From Croceibacterium aestuarii (lineage in GTDB: Bacteria; Pseudomonadota; Alphaproteobacteria; Sphingomonadales; Sphingomonadaceae), in contig NZ_CP131039.1 in assembly GCF_030657335.1 (NCBI RefSeq), forward strand, positions 2,992,501 to 3,056,500: a stretch of 64,000 nt of DNA. The letters are read 5' to 3'. The position numbers and the translations under genes were made by a program. The notes beneath the pieces were generated by a model. That model was given only the letters and a program-made list of their open reading frames with translations, was not told the origin of the DNA and did not search any database. Shown here piece after piece: positions 38,648-46,394 of this stretch (position 1 is its first letter; every line of letters begins with the position of its first letter).

Positions 38648-40179
38648 ACGAGACGGCGACAGGGGGGCCTCCCGGCGGCGGCAGCGATATCGCTGCGCTG
38701 GCCAAGGGCGGGCAGCAGAATTTCGTCGGCTTCCTCATGCGGCTCGCCGCCCGCCTGCCGTTCCTGTTCATCGCCGGCCGCCTCTACGGCGCCGATGCGC
38801 TCGGCCGCTTCGCCTCGGCCCTGGTGGTGGCCGAGCTGGTCGCGCTCGTTTGCTCGATCGGCGAAAAGCGCGGCCTCGCCCAGCGTCTGTCGGAAAGCGA
38901 CGAGCCCCAGGCCGGGCTGGTCTACGACAGCATGATCGTCGCCGTGATTCTCGCCTCGCTGGCCGGCGTCCTGCTCTACTACGTTCCTGCGCCGCTGTTT
39001 CCGAGCGGCGAATACACTCCGCTCGACAAGCTCATCGTGATCGCCATCCCGGCTTATGCCCTGACGGAAATCGTCCTCGCGGCGCAGGCCTATCGCTACG
39101 ACATCGCCACCACGGTGCGGGCCCGCGCCGTGGTCGAACCGTGGACCATCTCGATCCTCGCCGGGGTGCTGTGGCTGTTCAAGCCGGTGCGCGAAGCGGG
39201 GCTCTCGCTGGCCTACCTCGCATCGATCTATGCCGGCCTCTTCACCGCGCTGTGGACGTTCGTGCGCAGCTACGGCGCGCCGCAAGGCTGGACGCCGGAC
39301 CTGCGGCGCATTGCCCGGATGACCTGGCGGGCGCTGCCGCTGGCGATGGCCGATGCGATCGAATGGGGGACGCGGCGGATCGACCTGTTCATTCTCGGGC
39401 TGTTCGCAGCACCTGCAGCGGTCGGCGTCTACTACGTCGCGCAACAGGTCGCGAGCCTGCCGCAGAAGCTCAAGACCAGCTTCGAGCCCATCCTCGGGCC
39501 GGTGATTACCCGCGCGCTCAAGGACAAGGATTATGCGGCCATCGCCCGCCAGGTCTGCCAGGTCGGCTTCTGGATCACGGCCGCGCAGGCCGGAATCGCG
39601 CTGGCCCTGGGCATTCCGGGGGAGGCGATCATGGGCCTCGTCGGCCCCAACTTCGTCGGCGGCACCTGGGCGCTCGGCTTCCTGCTCGCCGCCGAAGTCG
39701 TCGCGGCGACGGCAGTGGTCTCGGAAGCGGCGCTCATCTACGTCGCGCGGTTCCGCAACCTGCTCGTCAGCGTGGCGATGATCTGCCTGCAGGCGGCGCT
39801 CACGGTCGCCGCGATGCTGGCCGCCGATGCCTATGGCCTCTCGGATCTGTGGCGCGCCGCGGGGGCGGCATTGTCCCTCATGCTCGCGCTCGCCGTGTCC
39901 TCCATCATCAAGGCGGTGATGCTTTCGCGGATTCTCCAGGACAGGGTCAACAACTGGCGCTGGGCGCTGGTCTGGGCGGCCGCGGCGGCGATCGTGATCG
40001 GTCAGGCTGCGGTTCTGCTGCCCGAATGGGCCGAGCTGATCTTCGGCATTCCGGCGATCCTCGGGGTCTATGGCTGGGTCATCTGGCGGCGCGGCTTCGG
40101 CCCCGAAGACCGGGTGCTGTTCCGCCGGCAGAAGAAGATCGGAGACGTTCTCTCGACGGCGGCGCCCCCGGCGGGCTAG
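38644..40179 (+). CDS. MOP-superfamily flippase (polysaccharide/lipid export protein)
   Basis: 511 residues with about 12-14 hydrophobic helices, resembling Wzx/RfbX-type lipid-linked oligosaccharide flippases. The TTG at 38644 overlaps the gpsA stop (TTGA), the third such 4-base junction in this unit; the next in-frame ATG is far downstream. No glycosyltransferase neighbours are present, so the cargo is unknown. The C-terminus is cytoplasmic and basic (VLFRRQKKIGD). Confidence 0.87.
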   Translation: MNETATGGPPGGGSDIAALAKGGQQNFVGFLMRLAARLPFLFIAGRLYGADALGRFASALVVAELVALVCSIGEKRGLAQRLSESDEPQAGLVYDSMIVAVILASLAGVLLYYVPAPLFPSGEYTPLDKLIVIAIPAYALTEIVLAAQAYRYDIATTVRARAVVEPWTISILAGVLWLFKPVREAGLSLAYLASIYAGLFTALWTFVRSYGAPQGWTPDLRRIARMTWRALPLAMADAIEWGTRRIDLFILGLFAAPAAVGVYYVAQQVASLPQKLKTSFEPILGPVITRALKDKDYAAIARQVCQVGFWITAAQAGIALALGIPGEAIMGLVGPNFVGGTWALGFLLAAEVVAATAVVSEAALIYVARFRNLLVSVAMICLQAALTVAAMLAADAYGLSDLWRAAGAALSLMLALAVSSIIKAVMLSRILQDRVNNWRWALVWAAAAAIVIGQAAVLLPEWAELIFGIPAILGVYGWVIWRRGFGPEDRVLFRRQKKIGDVLSTAAPPAG

Positions 40180-40188
40180 GTTGACGCC

Positions 40189-40935
40189 ATGCCCGCGACC
40201 AGCCACCCGCGTATCGCCGTTCTGATCGGCGCGCTCGCCGTCCTGGGTCTTGCCCTTCTCGCGGCCCGCATCACCGGTCCGCGGATGGTGACCCAGCTCG
40301 AAGCAGAAACCAGAACCGCGATCGCCCAGGCCGGCGGACGTCCGGTGGAAGCGAGCTTCATCGCCCCCGACGGCTCGCTCAGCCGCAACCCGCTGCTGAG
40401 CGGCGGCGAGGGTCTGAGCGAGGCTGTCCGCGACCGGGTGGCCAAGGCGGTCGCCGCCGTACCGGGCATCGGCGGCATCCGCTGGGCCGACGGCACCGCG
40501 CTGGCCGAATCCGCGGACATCGTGCCGACCCAGCTGCATTGCCAGGACGACGTCGAGGCGCTGCTCAATGCCCGCACGATCCGCTTCGAGGAAAGCTCCG
40601 CCCGCATCGATGCGGCGAGCCGCGAGCTGGTCGACGAAGTCGCCACCGCGCTGCGCCCCTGTCTGGGCAGCATCATTGCCATCACCGGCCACACCGATTC
40701 GTCCGGGCCCGAGCCGGGTAACCTCGCCCTCTCGCGCGAGCGCGCCGAAGCCGTGCGCGACGCGTTGATCGCGCGCGGCATCCCCGCCGATGGCCTGCGC
40801 GTGCGCGGGATGGGGTCGCGCCACCCGGTAGAGGGGCTGGCGCCGACCGATCCCGCCAATCGCCGGATCGAATTCTCGGTCATCGCCACGGTGCCGATCA
40901 AGCCGACCCCGGTCGACACGCCCGGGCCGAGGTAG
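40189..40935 (+). CDS. OmpA-family C-terminal domain protein, inner-membrane anchored
   Basis: 248 residues. One N-terminal helix (about 9-27) with no obvious cleavage site, a BON-like segment (LSEAVRDRVAKAVAAVPGIGGIRWADG), then an OmpA/MotB domain with ITGHTDSSGPEPGNLALSRERAEAVRDALIARGI, which binds peptidoglycan in homologues. It lies nine bases after the flippase gene. Confidence 0.88.
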   Translation: MPATSHPRIAVLIGALAVLGLALLAARITGPRMVTQLEAETRTAIAQAGGRPVEASFIAPDGSLSRNPLLSGGEGLSEAVRDRVAKAVAAVPGIGGIRWADGTALAESADIVPTQLHCQDDVEALLNARTIRFEESSARIDAASRELVDEVATALRPCLGSIIAITGHTDSSGPEPGNLALSRERAEAVRDALIARGIPADGLRVRGMGSRHPVEGLAPTDPANRRIEFSVIATVPIKPTPVDTPGPR

Positions 40936-40991
40936 GTCTTGCGCCGCACCGGCGAGCGCATAGAAAGCAGCGCACGATTGGAGGACCCATA

Positions 40992-41111
40992 GTGCCGATC
41001 TGGCTCGAATTGCTGATCCTGATGCTGCTCGCCTACGCGATCGGCCTGGGTCTCGGCTGGCTGCTGTGGGGCCGCGAAACGCGAACGACAAGGCATGGCG
41101 ACAATGGCTGA
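40992..41111 (+). CDS. 39-residue single-helix membrane peptide
   Basis: A GTG at 40992 preceded by GGAGGA at 40980-40985 (spacing six) opens a 39-residue frame. It has a strong hydrophobic helix (WLELLILMLLAYAIGLGLGW, residues 4-23) with Gly-x-x-x-Gly packing, then a basic tail (WGRETRTTRHGDNG). It overlaps the start of the next membrane gene by 17 bases, suggesting translational coupling. The strong ribosome-binding site is the main evidence; function unknown. Confidence 0.65.
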   Translation: MPIWLELLILMLLAYAIGLGLGWLLWGRETRTTRHGDNG

Positions 41112-41637
41112 ACTGCTCAAAGAAAACCTACTCTTCATCGTCATCGCGCTGGTGATCGGGCTGGTCGTGGCGTGGTGGATATTCTCCGCCAGCCGCAAGA
41201 CGACGATCGAGCGCGAGCCTGCGGGCGATGACCGGCTCGCCGCCGGAGCAAAGCGCAATCAGGCGCTGATCGACGCGGCCCCTGCCGCGTCCCCGGCGGC
41301 CGAAGTTCCCCCGCCGACTCCCGAGGGACTGGCCGGAATAGGCACCGTCGTCGCCGCCGAAGCGGAGCAGGTCCAGCCCGCCGAGCCGCCCGTCGCCGCG
41401 CCCGACGACCTCAAGAAAATCAAGGGTGTGGGGCCGAAAGTGGAGAAATTGCTCCACGGCATGGGCATCACGACGTTTGCCCAGATTGCCGCGTGGGACG
41501 ATGCCGATGTGGAGCGCGTCGACGCCGCGCTGGGGACCTTCGCGGGTCGGATCGCGCGCGACGACTGGCGCACGCAGGCCCGGTACCTCGCCGCGGGCGA
41601 TAGCGCCGGATATGAGCAACGGTTCGGCCGACTCTAA
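41095..41637 (+). CDS. Membrane-anchored helix-hairpin-helix protein
   Basis: 180 residues. One N-terminal membrane helix (about 10-30, LLFIVIALVIGLVVAWWIF), an Ala/Pro-rich linker and a C-terminal helix-hairpin-helix domain (DLKKIKGVGPKVEKLLHGMGITTFAQIAAW, DDWRTQAR). This domain also forms the tail of some NuoE-type and 50S-L21-linked proteins; its partner is unknown. Start 41095, alternative 41104. Confidence 0.82.
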   Translation: MATMAELLKENLLFIVIALVIGLVVAWWIFSASRKTTIEREPAGDDRLAAGAKRNQALIDAAPAASPAAEVPPPTPEGLAGIGTVVAAEAEQVQPAEPPVAAPDDLKKIKGVGPKVEKLLHGMGITTFAQIAAWDDADVERVDAALGTFAGRIARDDWRTQARYLAAGDSAGYEQRFGRL

Positions 41638-41746
41638 GCCACGGTCCAGCTTGACCGGCTCTATTTCGGGAACCGCCGTGACCCAAAGTCATTGAATATT
41701 CGATCAAGCGCCCGTGGGGAGAACGCTGGCAACAGAGTATTGGCAA

Positions 41747-42124
41747 ATGCAGAATTGTGAACCACCGACAGTCCTGGTTGTAGAGGACGAATTCATCGTA
41801 GCACTCGATTTGAGCGAGACGGTGCGCGACCTCGGCTACGACGTCGATGGCCCTTACGCCCATACCAAGCGCGCGCTCGCGGCGGTCGAAAAGGCCCTCC
41901 CCGCGTTCGCCATCCTCGACGTCAACACCGCCGACGGAGAAGTCTATCCTCTGGCCGACAAGCTGAGCAAGGCGGGCGTGCCGATCATCTTTCATTCCGG
42001 CCACGTCTCGCCCGAGGAGATCGCCAAGCGGTATCCCTCTGCGACGGCTTGCGCAAAACCGTGCCCGCCGGGCAACCTGGTTACGGTGATCGACGCCGTC
42101 GCGACCGGCCGCCAGGCCGCCTGA
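41747..42124 (+). CDS. Single-domain response regulator
   Basis: 125 residues from MQNCEPPTV. The receiver has the acidic pair E13-D14, the phospho-acceptor D58 (AILDVN), S84 in FHSGHV and lysine K104 (ACAKPCPP). There is no output domain. No histidine kinase is adjacent. The GTG at 41714 is an alternative start. The gap before it (41638-41746) holds GGGAAC at 41668-41673 followed 16 bases later by CATT, a weak match to an EcfG general-stress promoter. Confidence 0.85.
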   Translation: MQNCEPPTVLVVEDEFIVALDLSETVRDLGYDVDGPYAHTKRALAAVEKALPAFAILDVNTADGEVYPLADKLSKAGVPIIFHSGHVSPEEIAKRYPSATACAKPCPPGNLVTVIDAVATGRQAA

Positions 42125-42197
42125 ACTTCCCCGGCCGAGCGCGATTGGCATCGCTCCCTGAGACCGCTAGAGGCGGTTTCAAAGGAGACTACCTGCA

Positions 42198-43382
42198 ATG
42201 GCCGACATGGTGCCCTTCGACTGGGCCGATCCGTTCAACCTCGACGACCAGCTGACCGAAGAAGAGCGCATGGTGCGCGACGCCGCCCGCGGCTTCGCGC
42301 AGGATACGCTTCAGCCGCGCGTGATTGCGGCCTTTGCCGACGAAGTCGACGCGCCCGAACTGTTCCCGCTGATGGGCGCAGCCGGCTTGCTCGGCGTCAC
42401 CATTCCGGAAGAGTTCGGCGGCGCTGGCGCAAGCTACGTCGCCTACGGTCTCGTCGCGCGCGAGATCGAGCGGGTCGATTCCGGCTACCGCTCGATGGCC
42501 TCGGTGCAGTCGAGCCTCGTGATGTACCCGATCCACGCCTACGGCTCGGACGCTCAGCGCGCAAAGTACCTCCCCGGCCTCGCCAGCGGCAAGCTGATCG
42601 GCTGCTTCGGCCTGACCGAGCCCGATGCCGGGTCCGACCCCGCGGGCATGCGCACCGTGGCCAAGCAGGACGGCGACGGATACCGCGTGTCGGGATCGAA
42701 GACCTGGATCAGCAACAGCCCTTTCGCCGACGTCTTCGTGGTCTGGGCCAAGTCCGAGGCGCACGGCGGCAAGGTTCGCGGCTTCGTGCTCGAAAAGGGC
42801 ATGGCCGGGCTTTCCGCGCCGAAGATCGAGGGCAAGCTCAGCCTGCGGGCCTCGACCACCGGCATGATCGTGATGGACGACGTCAAACTCGGCGCCGACG
42901 CGCTGCTGCCGGGTGTCGAAGGCATCAAGGGGCCGTTCGGCTGCCTCAACCGGGCCCGCTACGGCATCAGCTGGGGCAGCATGGGCGCGGCCGAGTTCTG
43001 CTACGCCGCGGCGCGCCAATACGGCCTCGACCGCAAGCAGTTCGGCAAGCCGCTCGCCGCCACCCAGCTCTTCCAGAAGAAGCTCGCCGACATGGCGACC
43101 GAGATTGCGCTCGGCCTGCAAGCCTCCCTGCGCGTCGGGCGGTTGATGGACGAAGGCCGCTTCGCCCCCGAGATGATCAGCGTCGTCAAGCGCAACAACG
43201 TCGGCAAGGCGCTCGATATCGCCCGCGCCGCGCGCGACATGCACGGCGGCAACGGTATTTCGGAGGAATACCAGGTCATCCGCCACATGCTGAACCTCGA
43301 GACGGTGAACACCTACGAGGGCACGCACGACGTCCATGCGCTGATCCTCGGCCGCGGGATTACCGGCATACCGGCCTTTTGA
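42198..43382 (+). CDS. gcdH: Glutaryl-CoA dehydrogenase
   Basis: FAD acyl-CoA dehydrogenase that oxidises and decarboxylates glutaryl-CoA to crotonyl-CoA in lysine, tryptophan and aromatic breakdown. 394 residues. [17 protein letters not shown] is the FAD site, [14 protein letters not shown] and [11 protein letters not shown] are GCDH-type, and the catalytic base is about E374 in [26 protein letters not shown] lies before the ATG at 42198. Confidence 0.92.
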   Translation: MADMVPFDWADPFNLDDQLTEEERMVRDAARGFAQDTLQPRVIAAFADEVDAPELFPLMGAAGLLGVTIPEEFGGAGASYVAYGLVAREIERVDSGYRSMASVQSSLVMYPIHAYGSDAQRAKYLPGLASGKLIGCFGLTEPDAGSDPAGMRTVAKQDGDGYRVSGSKTWISNSPFADVFVVWAKSEAHGGKVRGFVLEKGMAGLSAPKIEGKLSLRASTTGMIVMDDVKLGADALLPGVEGIKGPFGCLNRARYGISWGSMGAAEFCYAAARQYGLDRKQFGKPLAATQLFQKKLADMATEIALGLQASLRVGRLMDEGRFAPEMISVVKRNNVGKALDIARAARDMHGGNGISEEYQVIRHMLNLETVNTYEGTHDVHALILGRGITGIPAF

Positions 43383-43489
43383 CAGGCGGCTCGCACGCGC
43401 CGGGCGGCGCGCCGATCAGGGCTGGTGCGGACTTGACCGCCTCCGCTCGGCATGAGACTGTGTTGCTGGGCTAATACAGCAAGGGGTCG

Positions 43490-44617
43490 ATGGTGTTCCG
43501 CCGACGCGAGCGCGAAGCCGATGTCTGTTCGACGCGGGCCGCGGCGGCAGATGCCTGGGCCGCCGCCTTTCACCGGGCGCAGCCAGCGCCCGCGCTGAGC
43601 TGTGCCGTCGCCACTCCCGGCGGCGTGGACTGGTCCGCCGCCCTTGGCAGCGCCGACCTCGAGCTCGGCATTGCTGCACGCTCCGAACACAGCTTCCGCA
43701 TCGGTTCGGTCAGCAAGGTCATAACCGCGACTGCCGCCGCCAGGCTCATCTCGCGCGGCCTGCTCGATCTCGAAACGCCGATATCCTACTGGTGGCCCGA
43801 CCTGCCGCCACACCACCGCGCGACCACGCTGCTGCACTTGCTGACGCACCGCGGCGGTGTGCGCCATTACCTGCCCAAGGACCTCGATCCCCACCAGCCG
43901 GGCGGTCCGATCTTCACCCGCGCGAGGTGGGACAACGCCGCGATCCTCGACGCTTTCATCGGCGACGAGCTCGTGGGCCCGATCGGCAAAGAGGTGAGCT
44001 ATTCGTCGTGGGGATACACGCTTGCCTCGCTGGTGATCGAGAAGGCGGCGAACCAGCCGTTTCTCGACATCGTCGAAAGCGAGGTCGGCGCCTGTTTCGC
44101 CGTGCCCTCGCTCAAGCCCGACCGGCCCGGCTTGGTGGTGCCGGGCCGGGTACGCGGCTATGTTGCGGCGCAGGAGCGGAGCATGCTGCAGGCCCAGTTT
44201 CCCGGCGCCGGTTTTGCCGACGCCGAGGGCGACTGGGCCAACGCCCCTGCGCTCAACCCCGCGTTCTGCTGGGCCGGGGCCGGGTTCGTGATGAGCATGC
44301 CAGACCTCGCGCGCTTCGGCGCCGCGCTGCTCGATGGCCCGGCCAGCCGCATCACCCCGGCCGAGCGGGCGCTGCTGTTCACCCCGCTGACCGCCGCGAG
44401 CGACAAGAGCCCGCCGCTCGGTCTGGGTTGGCGCGTCGACGAAGACGCCGCGGGCCGCCCGCGCTGGCACCACGCCGGCGCCACGCCCGGCGGGCGGGCC
44501 TCGCTCGTCGTCTATCCGGAGCAGGGCCTATCGATCGCACTGGCCGGCAATTGCATGACCAGCCCGGGCGACGTGCTCGCCCCGAGCGCGGAACTGGCCG
44601 ACATTTTCGCCCCCTAG
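43490..44617 (+). CDS. Beta-lactamase-family serine hydrolase
   Basis: 375 residues of class C/esterase type. The nucleophile motif is S73-V-S-K76, the tyrosine motif is Y171-S-S (YSSWGYTLASL) and the third motif is HHAGATPGG (HxG). There is no clear signal peptide (MVFRRREREADV), so a cytoplasmic location is possible; a downstream start is also possible. The substrate is unknown: esterase, peptidase or lactamase. Confidence 0.85.
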   Translation: MVFRRREREADVCSTRAAAADAWAAAFHRAQPAPALSCAVATPGGVDWSAALGSADLELGIAARSEHSFRIGSVSKVITATAAARLISRGLLDLETPISYWWPDLPPHHRATTLLHLLTHRGGVRHYLPKDLDPHQPGGPIFTRARWDNAAILDAFIGDELVGPIGKEVSYSSWGYTLASLVIEKAANQPFLDIVESEVGACFAVPSLKPDRPGLVVPGRVRGYVAAQERSMLQAQFPGAGFADAEGDWANAPALNPAFCWAGAGFVMSMPDLARFGAALLDGPASRITPAERALLFTPLTAASDKSPPLGLGWRVDEDAAGRPRWHHAGATPGGRASLVVYPEQGLSIALAGNCMTSPGDVLAPSAELADIFAP

Positions 44618-44661
44618 GGGTTCGCCCAACCCGGTACTCGCGCCGTTCATCTACCTTGTGT

Positions 44662-45423
44662 ATGGGCGGCGCCGTGCTGCCGGACCGGATTGCCTCCCTC
44701 ATCCAGACCGACCGTGGTCGCCGCATTGCCGGCGTCACCGTTACGCTGGCGATCGAGGCGGTGCTGCTGCTGGCGTTGTTGACGCTGGGCAGCGGCATTT
44801 CGATGACGACGACGACGCTACAGAACATCGTCTCTTTCGACGCCAAGGACTACAGCAAGCCGGCACCGAATCCCGAACCCTCGCCGCGCCCGGCGACGCA
44901 GCCGCGCATCCAGCCGCAACCCATAACCCCGCCGGCGGCGCAGCCCACTCCGGCGCCCGCCGCGGTCATCCCGGTCAATCCGACGCCGGCCCCCGTGGTC
45001 CAGCCCGAGCGGCCGATCGGGCCGCGCCCGATCACCGCGCCGCCTCCGGGCGCCAAGCTTTACGGCCCCGCCGCTCCCAACCGGCAGGCGGATTCGCAGC
45101 GAGTCGGGACCGCGGCCAACGGCCAGCCGCTCTATGCAGCGACATGGTACCGCCGCCCGACCGACAAGGAGCTTCTCGGCTACCTGTCAACCGCGACGGC
45201 GGGGTATGCGATCATCGAGTGCCGCACGGTCCCCGATTTCCGCGTCGACGATTGCGTGCTCGACACCGAGTCCCCGGCCGGATCGGGAATGGGCCGGGCG
45301 GTGCTCTCCGCCGCCTGGCAGTTCCGCGTCCGTCCGCCGATGATCGGCGGCCAGTACCAGGTCGGCGCGCAGGTCCGGATCCTGATTTCCTACGACATCC
45401 AGCGCAACCGCTTCGAGTACTGA
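44662..45423 (+). CDS. TonB-like energy transducer protein
   Basis: 253 residues from MGGAVLPDRI. One N-terminal helix (about 22-42), a long Pro-rich linker (PEPSPRPATQPRIQPQPITPP and onwards) that could span the periplasm, and a C-terminal TonB-type domain (YAIIECRTVPDFRVDDCVLDTESPAG, AAWQFRVRPPMIGG). A disulfide-capable Cys pair is in this domain. No exbB or exbD is nearby. It converges with the aldo/keto reductase gene (three-base gap). Confidence 0.78.
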   Translation: MGGAVLPDRIASLIQTDRGRRIAGVTVTLAIEAVLLLALLTLGSGISMTTTTLQNIVSFDAKDYSKPAPNPEPSPRPATQPRIQPQPITPPAAQPTPAPAAVIPVNPTPAPVVQPERPIGPRPITAPPPGAKLYGPAAPNRQADSQRVGTAANGQPLYAATWYRRPTDKELLGYLSTATAGYAIIECRTVPDFRVDDCVLDTESPAGSGMGRAVLSAAWQFRVRPPMIGGQYQVGAQVRILISYDIQRNRFEY

Positions 45424-45426
45424 GGG

Positions 45427-46383
45427 CTATTCGCCCGAGGCACTGGTAACCGCGCCGAAGATCGCATCGAGGCGGCCGAGCAGTTCGGACGGCAGCGACG
45501 CGGCGAGGATCGCGGCGATGTTTTCCTCGAGGTGCGCCGCGCTGCCGGTGCCGGTGAGCACGACGTGCGCGCCGGGTTCGTGGCGGCAGAAGCGATATGC
45601 CGCCTCGACCTGGCTCTTCACGCCCGGTGCGGCGCGCAGGAACCCGAGCGGGTCTTGCCGGTCGACCAGCTCCGGATCGATCTCGCCGCGTTCGACCAGC
45701 TCGGCCACCGCCTCGGCGGCGTTGGCCACCGAATTGAGCCCGCGGCGCACGGCGAACATGATCAGCGTGCCGATGTCGTGGGCGATGGTCAGCGGAAAGA
45801 CCGTGCGGCGTGCACCGGGGTTGAGGATGTTGAAACCGGTCATGACCACGTCGAAATCGTCCGTCGGCACCGCCTGCTGCAGCATCGCATGGCCGGTGTC
45901 GTAGCGGAACACTTCGGTCACGCCGACGAAGCGCACTTTGCCCAGCTCCTGCTGGCGGCGCAGCTCGGGGACGATCACCTCGCGGGCATAAGGGAGCTGC
46001 TCTGCCGATACACCGTGGAGGTGGAACAGGTCGACATAGTCGGTGCCGAGCTTGCGCAGGCTTTCTTCGAGGCTGGCGGTGAACTCGGCGGGGCGGAGAT
46101 AGTCCGGGTTGTCCTGCGACTGTCCCCGGCCGACCGACGACTTGGTCGAGAGGAACAGCTTGCTGCGGTCATGCCCGGCAATCCCCAGCCCGACCGCCTC
46201 CTCGGTGCCATAGCTGTGCGCGGTGTCGATGAAGGTCACGCCGAGGTCGATCGCCCGCCGGACGATATCGGCCGCCTCGTCGCTGCTCGCCCCGCGCGCC
46301 ATGCCGAGCCGGCTGTGGCCGCCGCAGCCCAACCCCGCTACGGAGACCCGGGCTTCGGTGCGGCCAAGACGGACGGTTTGCAT
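45427..46383 (-). CDS. Aldo/keto reductase, last gene of the fer unit
   Basis: 318 residues. VRLGRTEARVSVAGLGCGG and FIDTAHSYGTEEAVG (Asp and Tyr), STKSSVG (Lys) and LFHLHGV (His) show an intact tetrad, closest to the D-threo-aldose dehydrogenase-like subgroup. It starts 11 bases after the ferA stop, so it is probably transcribed with ferBA and could act on the aromatic aldehyde released by FerB (inference). Confidence 0.85.
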   Translation of the reverse strand: MQTVRLGRTEARVSVAGLGCGGHSRLGMARGASSDEAADIVRRAIDLGVTFIDTAHSYGTEEAVGLGIAGHDRSKLFLSTKSSVGRGQSQDNPDYLRPAEFTASLEESLRKLGTDYVDLFHLHGVSAEQLPYAREVIVPELRRQQELGKVRFVGVTEVFRYDTGHAMLQQAVPTDDFDVVMTGFNILNPGARRTVFPLTIAHDIGTLIMFAVRRGLNSVANAAEAVAELVERGEIDPELVDRQDPLGFLRAAPGVKSQVEAAYRFCRHEPGAHVVLTGTGSAAHLEENIAAILAASLPSELLGRLDAIFGAVTSASGE

Positions 46384-46394
46384 CGGCTAGCCGG

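Noticed and set aside
38296-41091. 931-codon open frame on the minus strand
   Set aside because: Shadow of gpsA, the flippase and the OmpA-like gene; rich in Arg, Asp and Gly with no fold-like pattern.
41668-41693. EcfG general-stress promoter before the single-domain response regulator
   Set aside because: GGGAAC is followed after 16 bases by CATT instead of CGTT. One mismatch in a four-base box is too weak for a feature.
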